From the NCBI RefSeq assembly GCF_001180265.1, contig NZ_CVSW01000097.1, forward strand, positions 1-64,000: DNA of 64,000 nt, read 5' to 3'. This document shows, in pieces, positions 30,097 to 40,480 of this stretch (its first letter is position 1; each line of letters opens with the position of its first letter). This stretch comes from Prochlorococcus marinus (lineage in GTDB: Bacteria > Cyanobacteriota > Cyanobacteriia > PCC-6307 > Cyanobiaceae). The notes beneath the pieces were generated by a model. It was not told where the DNA came from. It ran no database searches and saw only the letters and a program-made list of their open reading frames with translations. The position numbers and the translations under genes are program-made.

Positions 30097-30168
30097 GCCG
30101 ATATAGCTCAGCGGTAGAGCAACTGTCTCGTAAACAGTAGGTCGTTGGTTCAATTCCAATTATCGGCA
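30097..30168 (+). tRNA. tRNA-Thr (anticodon CGU)
   Basis: A 72-nt cloverleaf: acceptor GCCGATA pairs perfectly with TATCGGC, the D stem is GCTC/GAGC, the anticodon stem is ACTGT/ACAGT with loop CTCGTAA (anticodon CGT, reading ACG), and the T arm is GTTGG-TTCAATT-CCAAT. The discriminator is A and CCA is not encoded. Confidence 0.96.
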
Positions 30169-30270
30169 TTGCAAAGACAAATAAAAGATTTTTATCTTAG
30201 ATTCACTTGAAATGATTATTAAAAGAAAATAATCCAAATATAGTAAACTGTCTCTATTAAAATTTATACA

Positions 30271-31365
30271 ATGATTAAATCTGTTAATACTTGGAATTTA
30301 ACGAATATTGAACTTCATAAATTATTCAAAAATAATAACGAGTTTATATCAATTAGAGTCCGGGGTAATACTTGGGAACCAATAACTAGATGGCTAAGAT
30401 TAGATTCAAGAATCTTCAGAGAAACTACTAATAAAGCAAGATTAACTTTATGTGATATTGAATCTCTAGCTGAAATTTATAACTATAGATCAATTAGATG
30501 GAAAGCAAAAAAATTAACTCCTTTGCCAACTAAAGTAATTCCAAAATCTTTAAAAAATATTTTTCGTAAATTACCAATTATAAAACAATTATCCTATGAG
30601 GTAGAAATAGTTTTTTATAAATACATTGAAAATACTTCCGATCATTTGATATCAATACTTATTCCCGCAAGAAATGAAGCTGGTAATAAAGAACTTCTGA
30701 TTAAGGCATTAAATAAATTTAAAGAAATACCCAATAAATTAGAAATCATATTTGTTGAAGGAAATAGTAATGATAATACATATGATGTTCTGAAGGAATT
30801 AAAAGAAAATTTCTCAGATTTCTTCAATATAATTCTTTTAAAACAAACTTCTAAAGGAAAGAAAAATGCTGTTGTAGAGGGATTTAATATTTCTTCAGGT
30901 CAAACACTAGCCATAATCGATAGTGATTTTACTGTTGATATTGATGACAGTATTGCAGCGATTATGGAATCAACCAAAAATGAAAATATCTTAATCAATT
31001 GTGCTCGCACAACATTCCCAATGGAAAAAGATGCAATGAGGTGGGCAAATTATATAGGTAATAGACTCTTTGCAATATTTTTATCAATTTTAATAAATAA
31101 ACCAGTATCAGATTCACTTTGTGGAACAAAAGTTTTTTCAAGAAAATTTTTTAAACTTATGAAACAAAACGGAAGTTGGGATTCTAAATCTGACCCATTT
31201 GGAGACTTCACAATAATATTTGAGGCAGCAAACAATAATATTAAAATACTTAATTATCCTGTAAGGTATTATGCTAGAAAATCTGGTGCTCCAAATATTT
31301 CCAGATGGATTGATGGATTAAAACTTCTCAAAGTATGCTGGATTTATATGATTTCTGACATTTAA
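30271..31365 (+). CDS. Family 2 glycosyltransferase with N-terminal extension
   Basis: The GT-A domain starts near residue 126 with LISILIPARNEAGN. It has VEGNSNDNT and the metal-binding DSD at 217-219 (IIDSDFTVD), then LCGTKVFSRKFF and FGDFTIIFEAA, resembling dolichol-phosphate-sugar synthase type enzymes. The first 125 residues are an unrecognised basic region. No clear TM helices at the end. It lies 102 nt after tRNA-Thr and 77 nt before the radical SAM gene on the same strand. The acceptor is unknown; a role in surface glycan or glycolipid synthesis is likely. Confidence 0.8.
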   Translation: MIKSVNTWNLTNIELHKLFKNNNEFISIRVRGNTWEPITRWLRLDSRIFRETTNKARLTLCDIESLAEIYNYRSIRWKAKKLTPLPTKVIPKSLKNIFRKLPIIKQLSYEVEIVFYKYIENTSDHLISILIPARNEAGNKELLIKALNKFKEIPNKLEIIFVEGNSNDNTYDVLKELKENFSDFFNIILLKQTSKGKKNAVVEGFNISSGQTLAIIDSDFTVDIDDSIAAIMESTKNENILINCARTTFPMEKDAMRWANYIGNRLFAIFLSILINKPVSDSLCGTKVFSRKFFKLMKQNGSWDSKSDPFGDFTIIFEAANNNIKILNYPVRYYARKSGAPNISRWIDGLKLLKVCWIYMISDI

Positions 31366-31442
31366 ATTTAAATCAATCTTCAGTAGTTTTGCCTAAAGAT
31401 TTTTAATTTCTCCAAATTAGTAATAAAGTAGTTAGATTCTCA

Positions 31443-33092
31443 ATGAAGATAAATTCATTAGAATTTCAAAATATGAATTTTAATTTCGAGTTCAAAAAAT
31501 TTAATAAAAAAAATTTCCTAAGAAAACACTATGGAAAAATCCTTACTGTAAGACTTCCATGTAATCCAATATTTCCGATAGGACCTATTTACTTAACAGA
31601 TCATATTCACAAATGCTTCCCAAATATTGAACAGCAATTTATCGATCTCGCAATAATTCCATCTAACAAAGTTTCTAAATATTTATCTAGAAAAATTGAT
31701 CAATTCAGACCTCATCTAATTATTTTTTCATGGAGAGATATACAAATTTATGCCCCTGTAGATGGTAGAAGTGGGAATCCATTACAAAACTCTTTTGAGG
31801 TTTTCTATTCAAAAAATCCCTTTAAAAAAATTAGAGGTTCTTGGGGAGGTTTAAAATTAATTGCATCCCATTATGGAGAAATATACAGAAATACTTCTTT
31901 AGTCAAAATGGGACTTAAAAGAGCACAAAAATACAACAAAGATGTAAGAGTGATCTTAGGAGGTGGGGCTGTTAGTGTTTTTTATGAGCAATTAGGGAAT
32001 TTACTTCCAAAAGGAACTGTTATTTCTATAGGGGAAGGAGAAAATCTCATAGAGAAAATTATTAAGAATGATTCGATAGAGGAAGAAAGATGTTATCTTG
32101 CTGGACAGAAACCTCGAAACAAACTTATCCATGAACAACCCACAGGCACTATTAAAACTGCCTGTAATTATAAGTACATTAAATCTATATGGCCAGAATT
32201 CAATTGGTATATTGAAGGCGGTGATTACTACGTAGGAGTACAAACAAAAAGAGGTTGCCCTCATAATTGCTGTTTCTGTGTTTATACAGTTGTTGAAGGC
32301 AAACAGGTTCGTGTTAATCCTGTAAACGAAGTAATCAAGGAAATGAAGCAACTATATGATCTTGGAGTTAGGGGGTTTTGGTTCACAGATGCCCAGTTTA
32401 TTCCCGCCAAAAAACATATTGAAGATGCAAAATCACTATTACAAGCTATTAAAGACCAAGGATGGGACGACATTAATTGGGCTGCATATATCAGAGCCGA
32501 TAATATTGATGCTGATCTTGCTCAGCTTATGGTTGATACTGGTATGAGTTATTTTGAGATAGGTATCACTTCTGGCTCTCAAGAACTTGTTAGAAAAATG
32601 AGGTTAGCATATGACCTCGAAACGGTTTTAAATAATTGTAGAATGCTCGTCGAATCAGGGTTTAAGAATCATGTTTCTGTCAATTATTCTTTTAATGTTT
32701 TTGATGAAACGCCAAGCACCATAAGACAAACTATTGCTTACCATAGAGAATTAGAAAATATTTTTGGGAAAGGTTTAGTTGATCCAGCTATATTCTTTAT
32801 AGGATTACAACCTCATACACTTCTTGAGAAGTACGCTTTAGATAATCAAATTTTAAAACCAAACTATAATCCAATGAGTATGATGCCGTGGACAGCAAGA
32901 AAACTTCTGTGGAATCCTGGTCCTCTAGGAAAAAAACTTGGTCAAGTTTGCTTAGAAGCCTTTGACAATAAAGAAGATGAATTTGGTAAAACAGTTATTA
33001 ATATTTTAGAGAGAGAATATGGTAAGTCCTCTTTAAAAGAATCTTTAAAGGTTCGGCCATTATCGGAAAGGAAATTAGCTCATTCAAAATAA
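31443..33092 (+). CDS. B12-binding-type radical SAM protein
   Basis: A 549-residue protein with a Rossmann-like cobalamin-binding-type N-terminal half (ILTVRLPCNPIFPIGPIYL, VILGGGAVSVFYEQ, ISIGEGENLIEKI). The DxHxxG cobalamin ligand motif is not evident. A radical SAM core follows with Cys272, Cys276 and Cys279 in CPHNCCFC and TDAQFIPAKKH further on. Relatives methylate or cyclise unactivated carbons in pigments, lipids and natural products. The substrate cannot be told from sequence. It follows the glycosyltransferase and converges on clpS (14 nt). Confidence 0.82.
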   Translation: MKINSLEFQNMNFNFEFKKFNKKNFLRKHYGKILTVRLPCNPIFPIGPIYLTDHIHKCFPNIEQQFIDLAIIPSNKVSKYLSRKIDQFRPHLIIFSWRDIQIYAPVDGRSGNPLQNSFEVFYSKNPFKKIRGSWGGLKLIASHYGEIYRNTSLVKMGLKRAQKYNKDVRVILGGGAVSVFYEQLGNLLPKGTVISIGEGENLIEKIIKNDSIEEERCYLAGQKPRNKLIHEQPTGTIKTACNYKYIKSIWPEFNWYIEGGDYYVGVQTKRGCPHNCCFCVYTVVEGKQVRVNPVNEVIKEMKQLYDLGVRGFWFTDAQFIPAKKHIEDAKSLLQAIKDQGWDDINWAAYIRADNIDADLAQLMVDTGMSYFEIGITSGSQELVRKMRLAYDLETVLNNCRMLVESGFKNHVSVNYSFNVFDETPSTIRQTIAYHRELENIFGKGLVDPAIFFIGLQPHTLLEKYALDNQILKPNYNPMSMMPWTARKLLWNPGPLGKKLGQVCLEAFDNKEDEFGKTVINILEREYGKSSLKESLKVRPLSERKLAHSK

Positions 33093-33106
33093 TATTTCAA
33101 CATTTT

Positions 33107-33424
33107 TTAATCTTCTTTCTCAATTGAACTAGAAATTCCTTTGGATTTTAATGATTCTGAATAGAATTCTGCTGGCTCTAAATCACAAATAATTACTAAT
33201 CCAACTCCTGTATTATGAGCCTCTAGCATTATGGCAACTGCATCTTGCTCACTTAATTGAGGTACAACTTCCCTTAGTGAAATAGTGACGTACTCCATAG
33301 AATTAACTGGATCATTATGAAGTAAAACCTTATATTTCGGTGATTTATTTTTTAATTCAGCAGGTTTTTTTTCCATTACCGCTGAATTATTACTTACACT
33401 TTGTTCTAACTTTATGGATAACAT
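33107..33424 (-). CDS. clpS: ATP-dependent Clp protease adaptor ClpS
   Basis: ClpS hands N-degron substrates to ClpC/ClpP. The 105-residue protein has the ClpS core: YKVLLHNDPVNSMEYVTISL, a binding-pocket region and EAHNTGVGLVIICDLEPAEFY. The first 25 residues are a variable tail; Met17 is an alternative start. Cyanobacteria carry ClpS1 and ClpS2 forms, and which this is cannot be decided by eye. It is followed upstream by dapL on the same strand. Confidence 0.9.
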   Translation of the reverse strand: MLSIKLEQSVSNNSAVMEKKPAELKNKSPKYKVLLHNDPVNSMEYVTISLREVVPQLSEQDAVAIMLEAHNTGVGLVIICDLEPAEFYSESLKSKGISSSIEKED

Positions 33425-33454
33425 AAATTTTCTAAAATTTTTATAATACTCTTA

Positions 33455-34681
33455 TTATATATTAATTATTCTTTCCATTGCCTCGACGACATTTGATCGT
33501 GAGTTAAATGCTGATAATCGAAAATAACCCTCTCCTGACAAGCCAAATCCACTCCCTGGTGTTCCCACGACACTTACTTTTTGAAGAAGGAAATCAAAAA
33601 AGTCCCAAGATGTCATTTGATCAGGAACTTTTATCCAGATGTAAGGAGCATTGTCTCCCCCATAAACTTTATATCCTGCAGTCTCAAGTTTATTTTTCAT
33701 GATTTTTGCATTTTCCATATAAAAATTAATTAAATCTCTCACCTCTTTTTTTCCTTGAAGAGAATAAACAGCCTCTGCTCCTCTCTGAACTACATAACTT
33801 ACTCCATTGAACTTTGTAGATTGTCGCCTATTCCAAAGAGCCCATAAGTCTATTTCCTCATTTTTTGAGCTCAAACCTTTAAGATTCTTAGGAATTACTG
33901 TAAAAGCACATCTAACTCCAGTGAATCCTGCATTCTTTGAAAAAGATCTAAATTCAATAGCACAATCCTTTGCTCCCTCAATCTCATATATCGAATGTGG
34001 AATATCATTATTTTGAATAAATGCTTCATAAGCAGCATCAAAAAGTATTAAAGATTTGTTTTGCAGAGCATAGTCTACCCACTTTTTCAATTCTTTTTTA
34101 GATATTGTTGCTCCAGTCGGATTATTCGGAAAACAAAGATATAGAATATCAACTTTTTTTTCAGGTAATTCTGGCAGAAAGTTATTTCCCTCATTTATCG
34201 CAAGATATGTCAATCCTTGATAAGTACCATTTTCAAGAGCATCTCCAGTTCTGCCCGTCATAACGTTACTATCTACATAAACAGGGTAAACGGGATCTGT
34301 TACAGCAATTGAATTATCTTTGCCAAGAATATCTAAAATATTGCTACTATCGCATTTAGAACCATCTGAAATAAAGATTTCTTCAGGAGATATTTTACAG
34401 CCTCTCGAAATAAAATCATGCTCAGATATTTTTTCTCTGAGCCAAGAATAACCTTGTTCTGGTCCATAACCTCTAAAACCTTCAATTGTTCCCATATCAT
34501 TTAATGCTTCAGCCATAGCATCTCTGCAAGCTTTAGGTAATGGTTCTGTAACGTCTCCTATACCAAGTTTGATCAAATTGGAACTCTCATTTAATTCCGA
34601 ATATATTTTTACTCTTTTAGCAATTTCAGGAAATAAATAGCCTGCTTTGAGTTTTAAATAATTTTCGTTTACTTGAACCAC
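33455..34681 (-). CDS. dapL: LL-diaminopimelate aminotransferase
   Basis: DapL converts tetrahydrodipicolinate directly to LL-diaminopimelate, the short lysine and cell-wall route used by cyanobacteria, plants and Chlamydia. The 408-residue class I/II aminotransferase has [29 protein letters not shown], the cofactor Asp in [11 protein letters not shown] and the PLP lysine Lys249 in [13 protein letters not shown], all typical of DapL. It sits 30 nt upstream of clpS. Confidence 0.94.
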   Translation of the reverse strand: MVQVNENYLKLKAGYLFPEIAKRVKIYSELNESSNLIKLGIGDVTEPLPKACRDAMAEALNDMGTIEGFRGYGPEQGYSWLREKISEHDFISRGCKISPEEIFISDGSKCDSSNILDILGKDNSIAVTDPVYPVYVDSNVMTGRTGDALENGTYQGLTYLAINEGNNFLPELPEKKVDILYLCFPNNPTGATISKKELKKWVDYALQNKSLILFDAAYEAFIQNNDIPHSIYEIEGAKDCAIEFRSFSKNAGFTGVRCAFTVIPKNLKGLSSKNEEIDLWALWNRRQSTKFNGVSYVVQRGAEAVYSLQGKKEVRDLINFYMENAKIMKNKLETAGYKVYGGDNAPYIWIKVPDQMTSWDFFDFLLQKVSVVGTPGSGFGLSGEGYFRLSAFNSRSNVVEAMERIINI

Positions 34682-34976
34682 TTTAGATAAAAAATTTCAC
34701 CAATATTAGGATAATGGATCAACGTGCTTAAGTGGTGATTAGATGTTAATATTATCTTAGTTATGATTAAATAAAGTGATAATCATGGCTACGAATTCAA
34801 TTTCAAAAAGTTAGAAAGTCATCTAAAGCTTTACGCATAGCAGAATTCAATTGCTATTAACTTAAATTTAAACGAGTAAATAATACTAGTTATAAACAAT
34901 TGTTTTCTTAAAAGATAAAAATCTAATTCATTAATTTAGATGATTTTCAAAATTCAAACCACTCATAATTAACTAT
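34682..34976. other. 295-nt gap upstream of rne (possible long 5' leader)
   Basis: No long ORF is present in this divergent dapL-rne gap. It holds a short ATG-led frame near 34785 (MATNSISKS, then stop). A hairpin ATAGCA/TGCTAT lies at 34837-34857, and another, ATCTAA/TTAGAT, at 34921-34941, about 36 nt before the rne ATG. RNase E often regulates its own mRNA through the 5' leader, so these may matter. Confidence 0.4.
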
Positions 34977-36854
34977 ATGTCTCAGCAAATTATCATCGCT
35001 GAGCAGGCTCGAATTGCAGCACTACTCTCAGATGATCGAGTTGATGAATTAATCGTCGCACAAGGTCAGTATCAAATTGGAGATATCTTTTTAGGAACAG
35101 TTGAAAATGTTCTTCCTGGCATTGATGCCGCTTTTATTAATATTGGTGAGAGTGAGAAAAATGGATTTATCCATGTATCAGATCTTGGTCCATTAAGACT
35201 CAAAAAAGGAATATTCGGAATAACTGAACTACTAGAACCTAAACAAAAAGTTTTAGTACAAGTAATTAAAGAGCCCACAGGATCAAAAGGGCCTAGATTA
35301 ACTGGTAGTATTTCAATACCTGGCAAGTACTTGGTTTTACAGCCTCATGGGCAAGGAGTAAATATTTCTAGAAAAATAAATACAGAGACAGAAAGAAATC
35401 GTTTAAAAGCACTTGGGGTGCTAATAAAACCACCAAGCACAGGTTTACTATTTAGAACTGAGGCCGAAAAAATAAAAGAAGAACTATTAATTGAAGATTT
35501 AGAAAAGTTGATAAAACAATGGGAGGAAATCTTAAAAGGTTCTGAAAGTTCTAACCCACCAAATTTAATAAAAAGAGACGATGATTTCTCTCTTAAGATT
35601 TTGAGAGACCATATTCAATCATCAACTAAAAGCATAATTATTGATAGTAAATATTCAGTTGAAAGGGCCAAAGATTTTTTAATAAATTTTGAATCTAATA
35701 TAAGTATTGAGTTTCACGATAACGATTTAAACCAACATATTTTAGAAAAGTATGAAATTAAGAAAACAATTCAAAAAGCTCTTCAACCTAGAGTTGATCT
35801 TCCATCAGGAGGATACATAATAATTGAACCAACCGAAGCTCTAACAGTAATTGATGTGAACTCTGGATCATTTACAAGATCCGCCAACTCAAGACAAACT
35901 GTTTTATGGACGAATTGCGAAGCAGCAGTAGAAATCTCAAGACAAATGAAATTAAGAAATATTGGTGGAGTAATCGTAGTTGATTTTATTGATATGGAAT
36001 CAAGAAGGGATCAATTCCAGTTGCTTGAGCATTTTACTTCAGCAATAAAAGATGATTCTGCTAGGCCTCAGATAGCTCAACTAACTGAATTAGGTTTAGT
36101 TGAGTTAACCAGAAAAAGACAAGGTCAGAATATATATGAATTATTCGGACAAAAATGTTCTACTTGCAATGGTAACGGCCATGTAGACAAACAATTGAAT
36201 TATGAGAGTGATAATCCACAAATTAAAAATGTTGAAGAAAAGTCTAATAAATCAATTAATGTACAAATTGAAAATATAAATACTTTTCCATCAGCTAATA
36301 AGCAGGAAAAAATACTTGAAAAGGAATTAATTAATCCCAAGAGTCTAAATAAGGAGGATTCTTCTAATAAAAAAGATAATGATTATGATGATACAAAAAC
36401 AACAAATTTAAAAGAAAAAAATACAATAACAGTTGATCTTACTAATGATGAAAAAATTGTTTTCAGTCAATTAGGTATTAATCCACTTATAAAGTTAGGC
36501 AAAGAATATCTCTCGAGCAATAATTTTGTACGTTTAAAAGACAATATCAATAAAAAAGAAAAAAGTTTAGATAACAAAAAAGCAACATCAACACAATCAA
36601 GAAAAATCTCCAAATCCAAAGAAGAAGCTAAGAATGGGGTTAATATTGAAGCAACTTCAATTTCCAAAGAAGAATCTAAGAATGAGATTAATATTGAAGC
36701 GACTTCAATTTCCAAAGATAAATCAAAAAAGAAAAATGATCAAAATGAAAAGGAAGAAAATGTATTTTTAGAAAAGAAGGTTGAAGGAGAACTTAAAGAT
36801 GAGATAAATAATGCAAGAAAAAAAAGAAGAAGGTCTTCAGCAAGTATTGAATAA
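34977..36854 (+). CDS. rne: Ribonuclease E/G
   Basis: The main endonuclease of mRNA decay. The 625-residue protein has an S1 domain with a 5'-sensor region (about 35-110), the catalytic DNase I-like part ([33 protein letters not shown] with the metal Asp residues) and the Zn-link CSTCNGNGH near 396. A low-complexity tail of about 220 residues contains a 16-residue tandem repeat. It ends [12 protein letters not shown], matching the arginine-rich C-terminal nonapeptide that recruits PNPase in cyanobacteria. The 3' end overlaps rnhB by 44 nt. Confidence 0.95.
   Translation: MSQQIIIAEQARIAALLSDDRVDELIVAQGQYQIGDIFLGTVENVLPGIDAAFINIGESEKNGFIHVSDLGPLRLKKGIFGITELLEPKQKVLVQVIKEPTGSKGPRLTGSISIPGKYLVLQPHGQGVNISRKINTETERNRLKALGVLIKPPSTGLLFRTEAEKIKEELLIEDLEKLIKQWEEILKGSESSNPPNLIKRDDDFSLKILRDHIQSSTKSIIIDSKYSVERAKDFLINFESNISIEFHDNDLNQHILEKYEIKKTIQKALQPRVDLPSGGYIIIEPTEALTVIDVNSGSFTRSANSRQTVLWTNCEAAVEISRQMKLRNIGGVIVVDFIDMESRRDQFQLLEHFTSAIKDDSARPQIAQLTELGLVELTRKRQGQNIYELFGQKCSTCNGNGHVDKQLNYESDNPQIKNVEEKSNKSINVQIENINTFPSANKQEKILEKELINPKSLNKEDSSNKKDNDYDDTKTTNLKEKNTITVDLTNDEKIVFSQLGINPLIKLGKEYLSSNNFVRLKDNINKKEKSLDNKKATSTQSRKISKSKEEAKNGVNIEATSISKEESKNEINIEATSISKDKSKKKNDQNEKEENVFLEKKVEGELKDEINNARKKRRRSSASIE
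36615..36720 (+). repeat. 48-bp tandem repeat in rne tail
   Basis: Two imperfect 48-bp units start at 36615 and 36663, and a third begins at 36711. They encode [21 protein letters not shown] 16-residue repeats in the disordered, charged linker of RNase E. Period 48 keeps frame. Confidence 0.8.
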
Positions 36855-37428
36855 AGGATCTGAAGTTGGAATAGATGAAGTTGGAAGAGGTGCAGTTTTT
36901 GGCCCGGTTTTCTCAGCAGTTGTAGTGTTAACTGAAAAAAATAAAAATACACTAAAACAATATGGAGTTATTGATAGTAAAAAATTAACTCCAAAAAAAA
37001 GAAAGTTACTTTTTCCGAAAATTTTATTACTTTCTTCAGATTATGGAATTGGGCAATCGTCTGCCAGAGAAATAGATAAGTTTGGCATTAGAGTTGCAAC
37101 TGAACTTTCAATGATAAGAGCTTTAAAAAAGTTAAACAAGAAACCTTCTGAAATAATAATTGATGGCCCATTAATATTAAGGCTATGGAATGGAGTTCAG
37201 AAGAATATAGTATCAGGAGACTCAAAATTTACCGCAGTAGCTTCAGCAAGCATCGTTGCAAAAGTATCTCGCGACAATCTAATGGAGAGGCTAGAAAAAA
37301 AATACCCTGGTTACTTAATATGTAAAAATAAAGGGTATGGTACCAAAGAGCATCTTGCAGTTATAAAAAAAAATGGAATAATTAATCTTCATAGGAAAAG
37401 TTTTTTAAAAAAATCAAATTTTATTTGA
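36811..37428 (+). CDS. rnhB: Ribonuclease HII
   Basis: RNase HII cleaves RNA in RNA-DNA hybrids and starts removal of misincorporated ribonucleotides. The 205-residue protein has the catalytic [33 protein letters not shown] and [13 protein letters not shown] motifs. The nominal ATG lies 44 nt inside rne in another frame; a TTG at about 36844 is a possible shorter start just upstream of [10 protein letters not shown]. Its end overlaps the convergent DUF1997 gene by 15 nt. Confidence 0.93.
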   Translation: MQEKKEEGLQQVLNKGSEVGIDEVGRGAVFGPVFSAVVVLTEKNKNTLKQYGVIDSKKLTPKKRKLLFPKILLLSSDYGIGQSSAREIDKFGIRVATELSMIRALKKLNKKPSEIIIDGPLILRLWNGVQKNIVSGDSKFTAVASASIVAKVSRDNLMERLEKKYPGYLICKNKGYGTKEHLAVIKKNGIINLHRKSFLKKSNFI

Positions 37429-37932
37429 TTCACACCAACCTAAAAAATCTTTAACTAATTGCTTTTGAACTCTTGACTTTATACCCAATAAAATCCCATT
37501 TAATACTGAATGACCAGTTGACTCCAAGATTTTCTTTGGTACAAGTTTCAATAGAGGAGGTTGACTTACAGATACACCTAAAAGAGCCTCTCCCTCTAAT
37601 CCAATATCTGTTGCTTCCAAATTCGCTTTCAAAATAAGATTAAAGTCATCTATCATCCCCAATCCGTCCAATTTACTATCAAGTGCACTCATTTTTAAAA
37701 TTCCATCTTTATTTTCTACCGCAATTGAAACAACAGGGTTAATATCTAATTGAAAAACCTTAAAACTTGTTACTGTATACTTGTACCTACCTTCACCTTC
37801 AGGTACTAATTTTTTGGAGTCCAGCATTGCTCCAACAACTCTTTCTTCTTCCAAAAGATATTTTGAAAGAAATTCTTTGTTACGTGTTACGGAAAGCTTT
37901 AATTTCTGTTTAGCATCAAAAGATAACAGCAT
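37414..37932 (-). CDS. DUF1997 family protein
   Basis: A 172-residue protein resembling the cyanobacterial and plant DUF1997 family ([66 protein letters not shown]). It looks like a START/SRPBCC-type lipid-binding fold by its beta-rich layout, but this is inference. No signal or TM is visible. It converges on rnhB and diverges from pheA across 52 nt. Confidence 0.75.
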   Translation of the reverse strand: MLLSFDAKQKLKLSVTRNKEFLSKYLLEEERVVGAMLDSKKLVPEGEGRYKYTVTSFKVFQLDINPVVSIAVENKDGILKMSALDSKLDGLGMIDDFNLILKANLEATDIGLEGEALLGVSVSQPPLLKLVPKKILESTGHSVLNGILLGIKSRVQKQLVKDFLGWCESNKI

Positions 37933-37984
37933 TTTTTATATTCCTCCAATGCTTATTTGATCTCTTTTTTTCTTACGATTAATC

Positions 37985-38830
37985 ATGCGCAAACAAGTTG
38001 CATATTTAGGTCCTCAAGGGACATACGCAGAAAAAGCAGCTCATATATTATCAAAGCTTGCAAATTTTCAGACACCTATATTTGTACCATGTAATGGGTT
38101 ATATTCGGTCATTAAATCAATAGCCTACAACAATTGTGATGCTGCTGTAGTTCCTATTGAAAATTCTGTAGAGGGTGGAGTTACAGCTACTCTTGATGCC
38201 CTTTGGAAATTTCCTGATATATGTATAAATAAAGCAATTGTTTTACCCATAAAACATGCATTAATCAGCGATGGAGAACTCTCAAATATTTCGGAAGTAT
38301 TATCTCATCCTCAAGCTTTAGCTCAATGTTCAGAATGGTTATCTGAAAAGCTTCCAAATGCAATCACTTTGCCAACAAATTCAACTTCAGAAGCTGTAAA
38401 TATGGTAAAAGGGAGTAAATTTAGAGCGGCCATCGGTTCAAAATCATTAATTCAAATCGAAGGACTTAAAGAATTGGCCTTTCCTATTAACGATGTCCCA
38501 GGTAATTGCACTAGATTTGTCTTATTGAGTAAAGAAGCGAACTCTAATTCCGCTAATATTGCTAGTTTTGCTTTCTCATTAATATCAAATAAACCTGGTG
38601 CTTTACTTGAAGCTATAAATTACATTGCAGATTTTGGATTCAATATGAGTAAGATAGAGTCTAGACCTTCTAAGCGAGAGTTAGGCGAATATATAATTTA
38701 CATTGATTTAGAGATAACTAATCAAAATAATATAGGGAATCTTTTTGAATTAAAAAATAATCTAAAGCCTCTTTGCAGGACCTTTGTAGATTTTGGAAAT
38801 TATTTTTCTGAAAATATTGAATTAGATTAA
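37985..38830 (+). CDS. pheA: Prephenate dehydratase
   Basis: PheA converts prephenate to phenylpyruvate for phenylalanine synthesis. The 281-residue monofunctional enzyme has VAYLGPQGTYAEKAA, VPIENSVEGGVTATLD, the catalytic NCTRFVLL and a C-terminal ACT domain (GALLEAINYIADFGFNMSKIESRP) that binds phenylalanine for feedback inhibition. There is no chorismate mutase domain. The stop is 1 nt from the stop of the convergent methyltransferase gene. Confidence 0.95.
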   Translation: MRKQVAYLGPQGTYAEKAAHILSKLANFQTPIFVPCNGLYSVIKSIAYNNCDAAVVPIENSVEGGVTATLDALWKFPDICINKAIVLPIKHALISDGELSNISEVLSHPQALAQCSEWLSEKLPNAITLPTNSTSEAVNMVKGSKFRAAIGSKSLIQIEGLKELAFPINDVPGNCTRFVLLSKEANSNSANIASFAFSLISNKPGALLEAINYIADFGFNMSKIESRPSKRELGEYIIYIDLEITNQNNIGNLFELKNNLKPLCRTFVDFGNYFSENIELD

Positions 38831-38831
38831 T

Positions 38832-39767
38832 TTAGCCTCTACATTTATAAACACCAAACTCCATTAAACCTTTTTTAAATGCCCAATTCATGAGAAGTAT
38901 TGTTGGGATCTCTCTAATCGACTTTACTATCGCTAATGGACCAAGAGACAAAATTGAAAAAGGTCTTCGAAAGCCTTCAAAAATAGAATCATACCATGAA
39001 GGGTTTGTGTAAGAATTCCAATTTTCAGAAACGACTTTTCCTGAACTATTTTTATTAGTTCTAAGGATACTAGTAAATTCATTAACACTCATAAAATTTG
39101 GATGTACCCACTGTTCAAGAAGTTGCTTAAGAACCAACTTCTCAACAAAAGATGGGGGATATGCTCTTAAATCTCTAGAGTTCCAATCAGCCAATGTCAA
39201 ATATCCTCCTGGTCTCAAAGTTCTTAGCATTTCATCTGCAAACTTAGTTTTATCATTCATGTGTGCACCAGCCTCAACACTCCAAACCGCATCGAATGTT
39301 CCATCTTCAAATTTCAAATCCAACGCATCCATTACTTGGAAGTCGCAACTAAGTCCAAGAGGAGTGAGTTCTCTTGCTCTTTTTACTTGCGCCGGACTAA
39401 TCGTAATTCCAGTAACATTAAAACCATAATATTTTGCAAGAATCCTTGCACTACCTCCTATTCCGCAACCTATATCAAGTATTCTAGAACCTTTTGGCAA
39501 GGTATCTAAACCACTCCACTTGACTAATTCATGCACAAACTGGATTTTCGCCTTTCTAAAATCAATATTTTTTTTTCCTGCGGGATAATAGCCCAAATGT
39601 ATATGCTCTCCCCACAATCTTTCAAGTAATTTATCCTGAGTCCACGCATCATAAGCAGATGCTACTGTACTTGAAGATATATATTTCCTAGCATTATTTC
39701 TCCAGATTATAAATAAAACAAAAAGAAATAAGACCAGCAAAAAGTATGGTAAAAGGGACTCTAACAT
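38832..39767 (-). CDS. Membrane-anchored SAM methyltransferase, MPBQ/MSBQ type
   Basis: A 311-residue protein with an N-terminal membrane helix (about 5-22) and a class I methyltransferase domain: ILDIGCGIGGSARILAKYYG, FQVMDALDLKFEDGTFDAVWSVEAGAHM and LRPGGYLTLADW. Layout and motifs resemble the Synechocystis Sll0418 enzyme, which methylates plastoquinone and tocopherol precursors at the membrane. A gamma-tocopherol methyltransferase is a close alternative. Picocyanobacteria need plastoquinol, which favours the first view. It lies directly after the LON-domain gene with no gap. Confidence 0.7.
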   Translation of the reverse strand: MLESLLPYFLLVLFLFVLFIIWRNNARKYISSSTVASAYDAWTQDKLLERLWGEHIHLGYYPAGKKNIDFRKAKIQFVHELVKWSGLDTLPKGSRILDIGCGIGGSARILAKYYGFNVTGITISPAQVKRARELTPLGLSCDFQVMDALDLKFEDGTFDAVWSVEAGAHMNDKTKFADEMLRTLRPGGYLTLADWNSRDLRAYPPSFVEKLVLKQLLEQWVHPNFMSVNEFTSILRTNKNSSGKVVSENWNSYTNPSWYDSIFEGFRRPFSILSLGPLAIVKSIREIPTILLMNWAFKKGLMEFGVYKCRG

Positions 39768-40424
39768 TTAATTTTCTTTTATATCAGGAAAACTCTCTTT
39801 CAATGCAGTTCTCGCTGCAAGTTGTTTTCTAGTATGATCAAGCATTTCATATTCTCTTTCCAAACGAGTGTAAGTACTTTTTTCCTCTAAAAGTCTTTGC
39901 TGTTCATCAGCAACTGGACCACCCAAATGAGCGGCTATCCAGAATGATAATTCCATAGGATTATCAGGCAATTTATCTGGTAGATTTTTTTTGGTATTTG
40001 TCAATTTACTTGTCAGATTAATAACATCACTAAGTGCCTTTGTAACAGTATCTTTAAGAGAATCTAATTCCTGAAGGTTATCTATATTCTCGTCACTAAT
40101 CCAACTTACCATTGCTGAACAAAATGGTGTTGAACGAATAATTTCTAAAACTTGAAATCTTTGTTGTCCGAGAGTAATTATATTACTTCTGCCATCCTCT
40201 GCAGTTTGATATTTTATTATTTGGGCGCAACATCCGACTTTAGCCATACTTTTGGTGGCTGGATCCCACTTTATTACACCAAACATTGAATCAGTTTCTA
40301 GTACAGATTTAAGCATTATTCTGTATCTAGATTCAAAAATATGTAAAGGTAATACTTCTTGAGGGAAAAGAACTACCTCTGGCAAAGGAAATAGTGGCAA
40401 TTCCCTTACAGAGAGCTCTCCCAT
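39768..40424 (-). CDS. LON substrate-binding-domain protein
   Basis: A 218-residue protein made only of the N-terminal LON domain (ELPLFPLPEVVLFPQEVLPLHIFESRYRIM, then GVIKWDP and RSNIITLGQQRFQVLEI), with no AAA+ or protease domain. A helical tail of 60 residues follows. Such stand-alone LON domains are common in cyanobacteria and plastids; the function is unclear, perhaps an adaptor for another protease. It is transcribed away from rpsJ across 56 nt. Confidence 0.85.
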   Translation of the reverse strand: MGELSVRELPLFPLPEVVLFPQEVLPLHIFESRYRIMLKSVLETDSMFGVIKWDPATKSMAKVGCCAQIIKYQTAEDGRSNIITLGQQRFQVLEIIRSTPFCSAMVSWISDENIDNLQELDSLKDTVTKALSDVINLTSKLTNTKKNLPDKLPDNPMELSFWIAAHLGGPVADEQQRLLEEKSTYTRLEREYEMLDHTRKQLAARTALKESFPDIKEN

Positions 40425-40480
40425 TTAAACCTCATTTATATCTATTAATATTAAACAATATAAGTCTTTTTCGGGATTTC

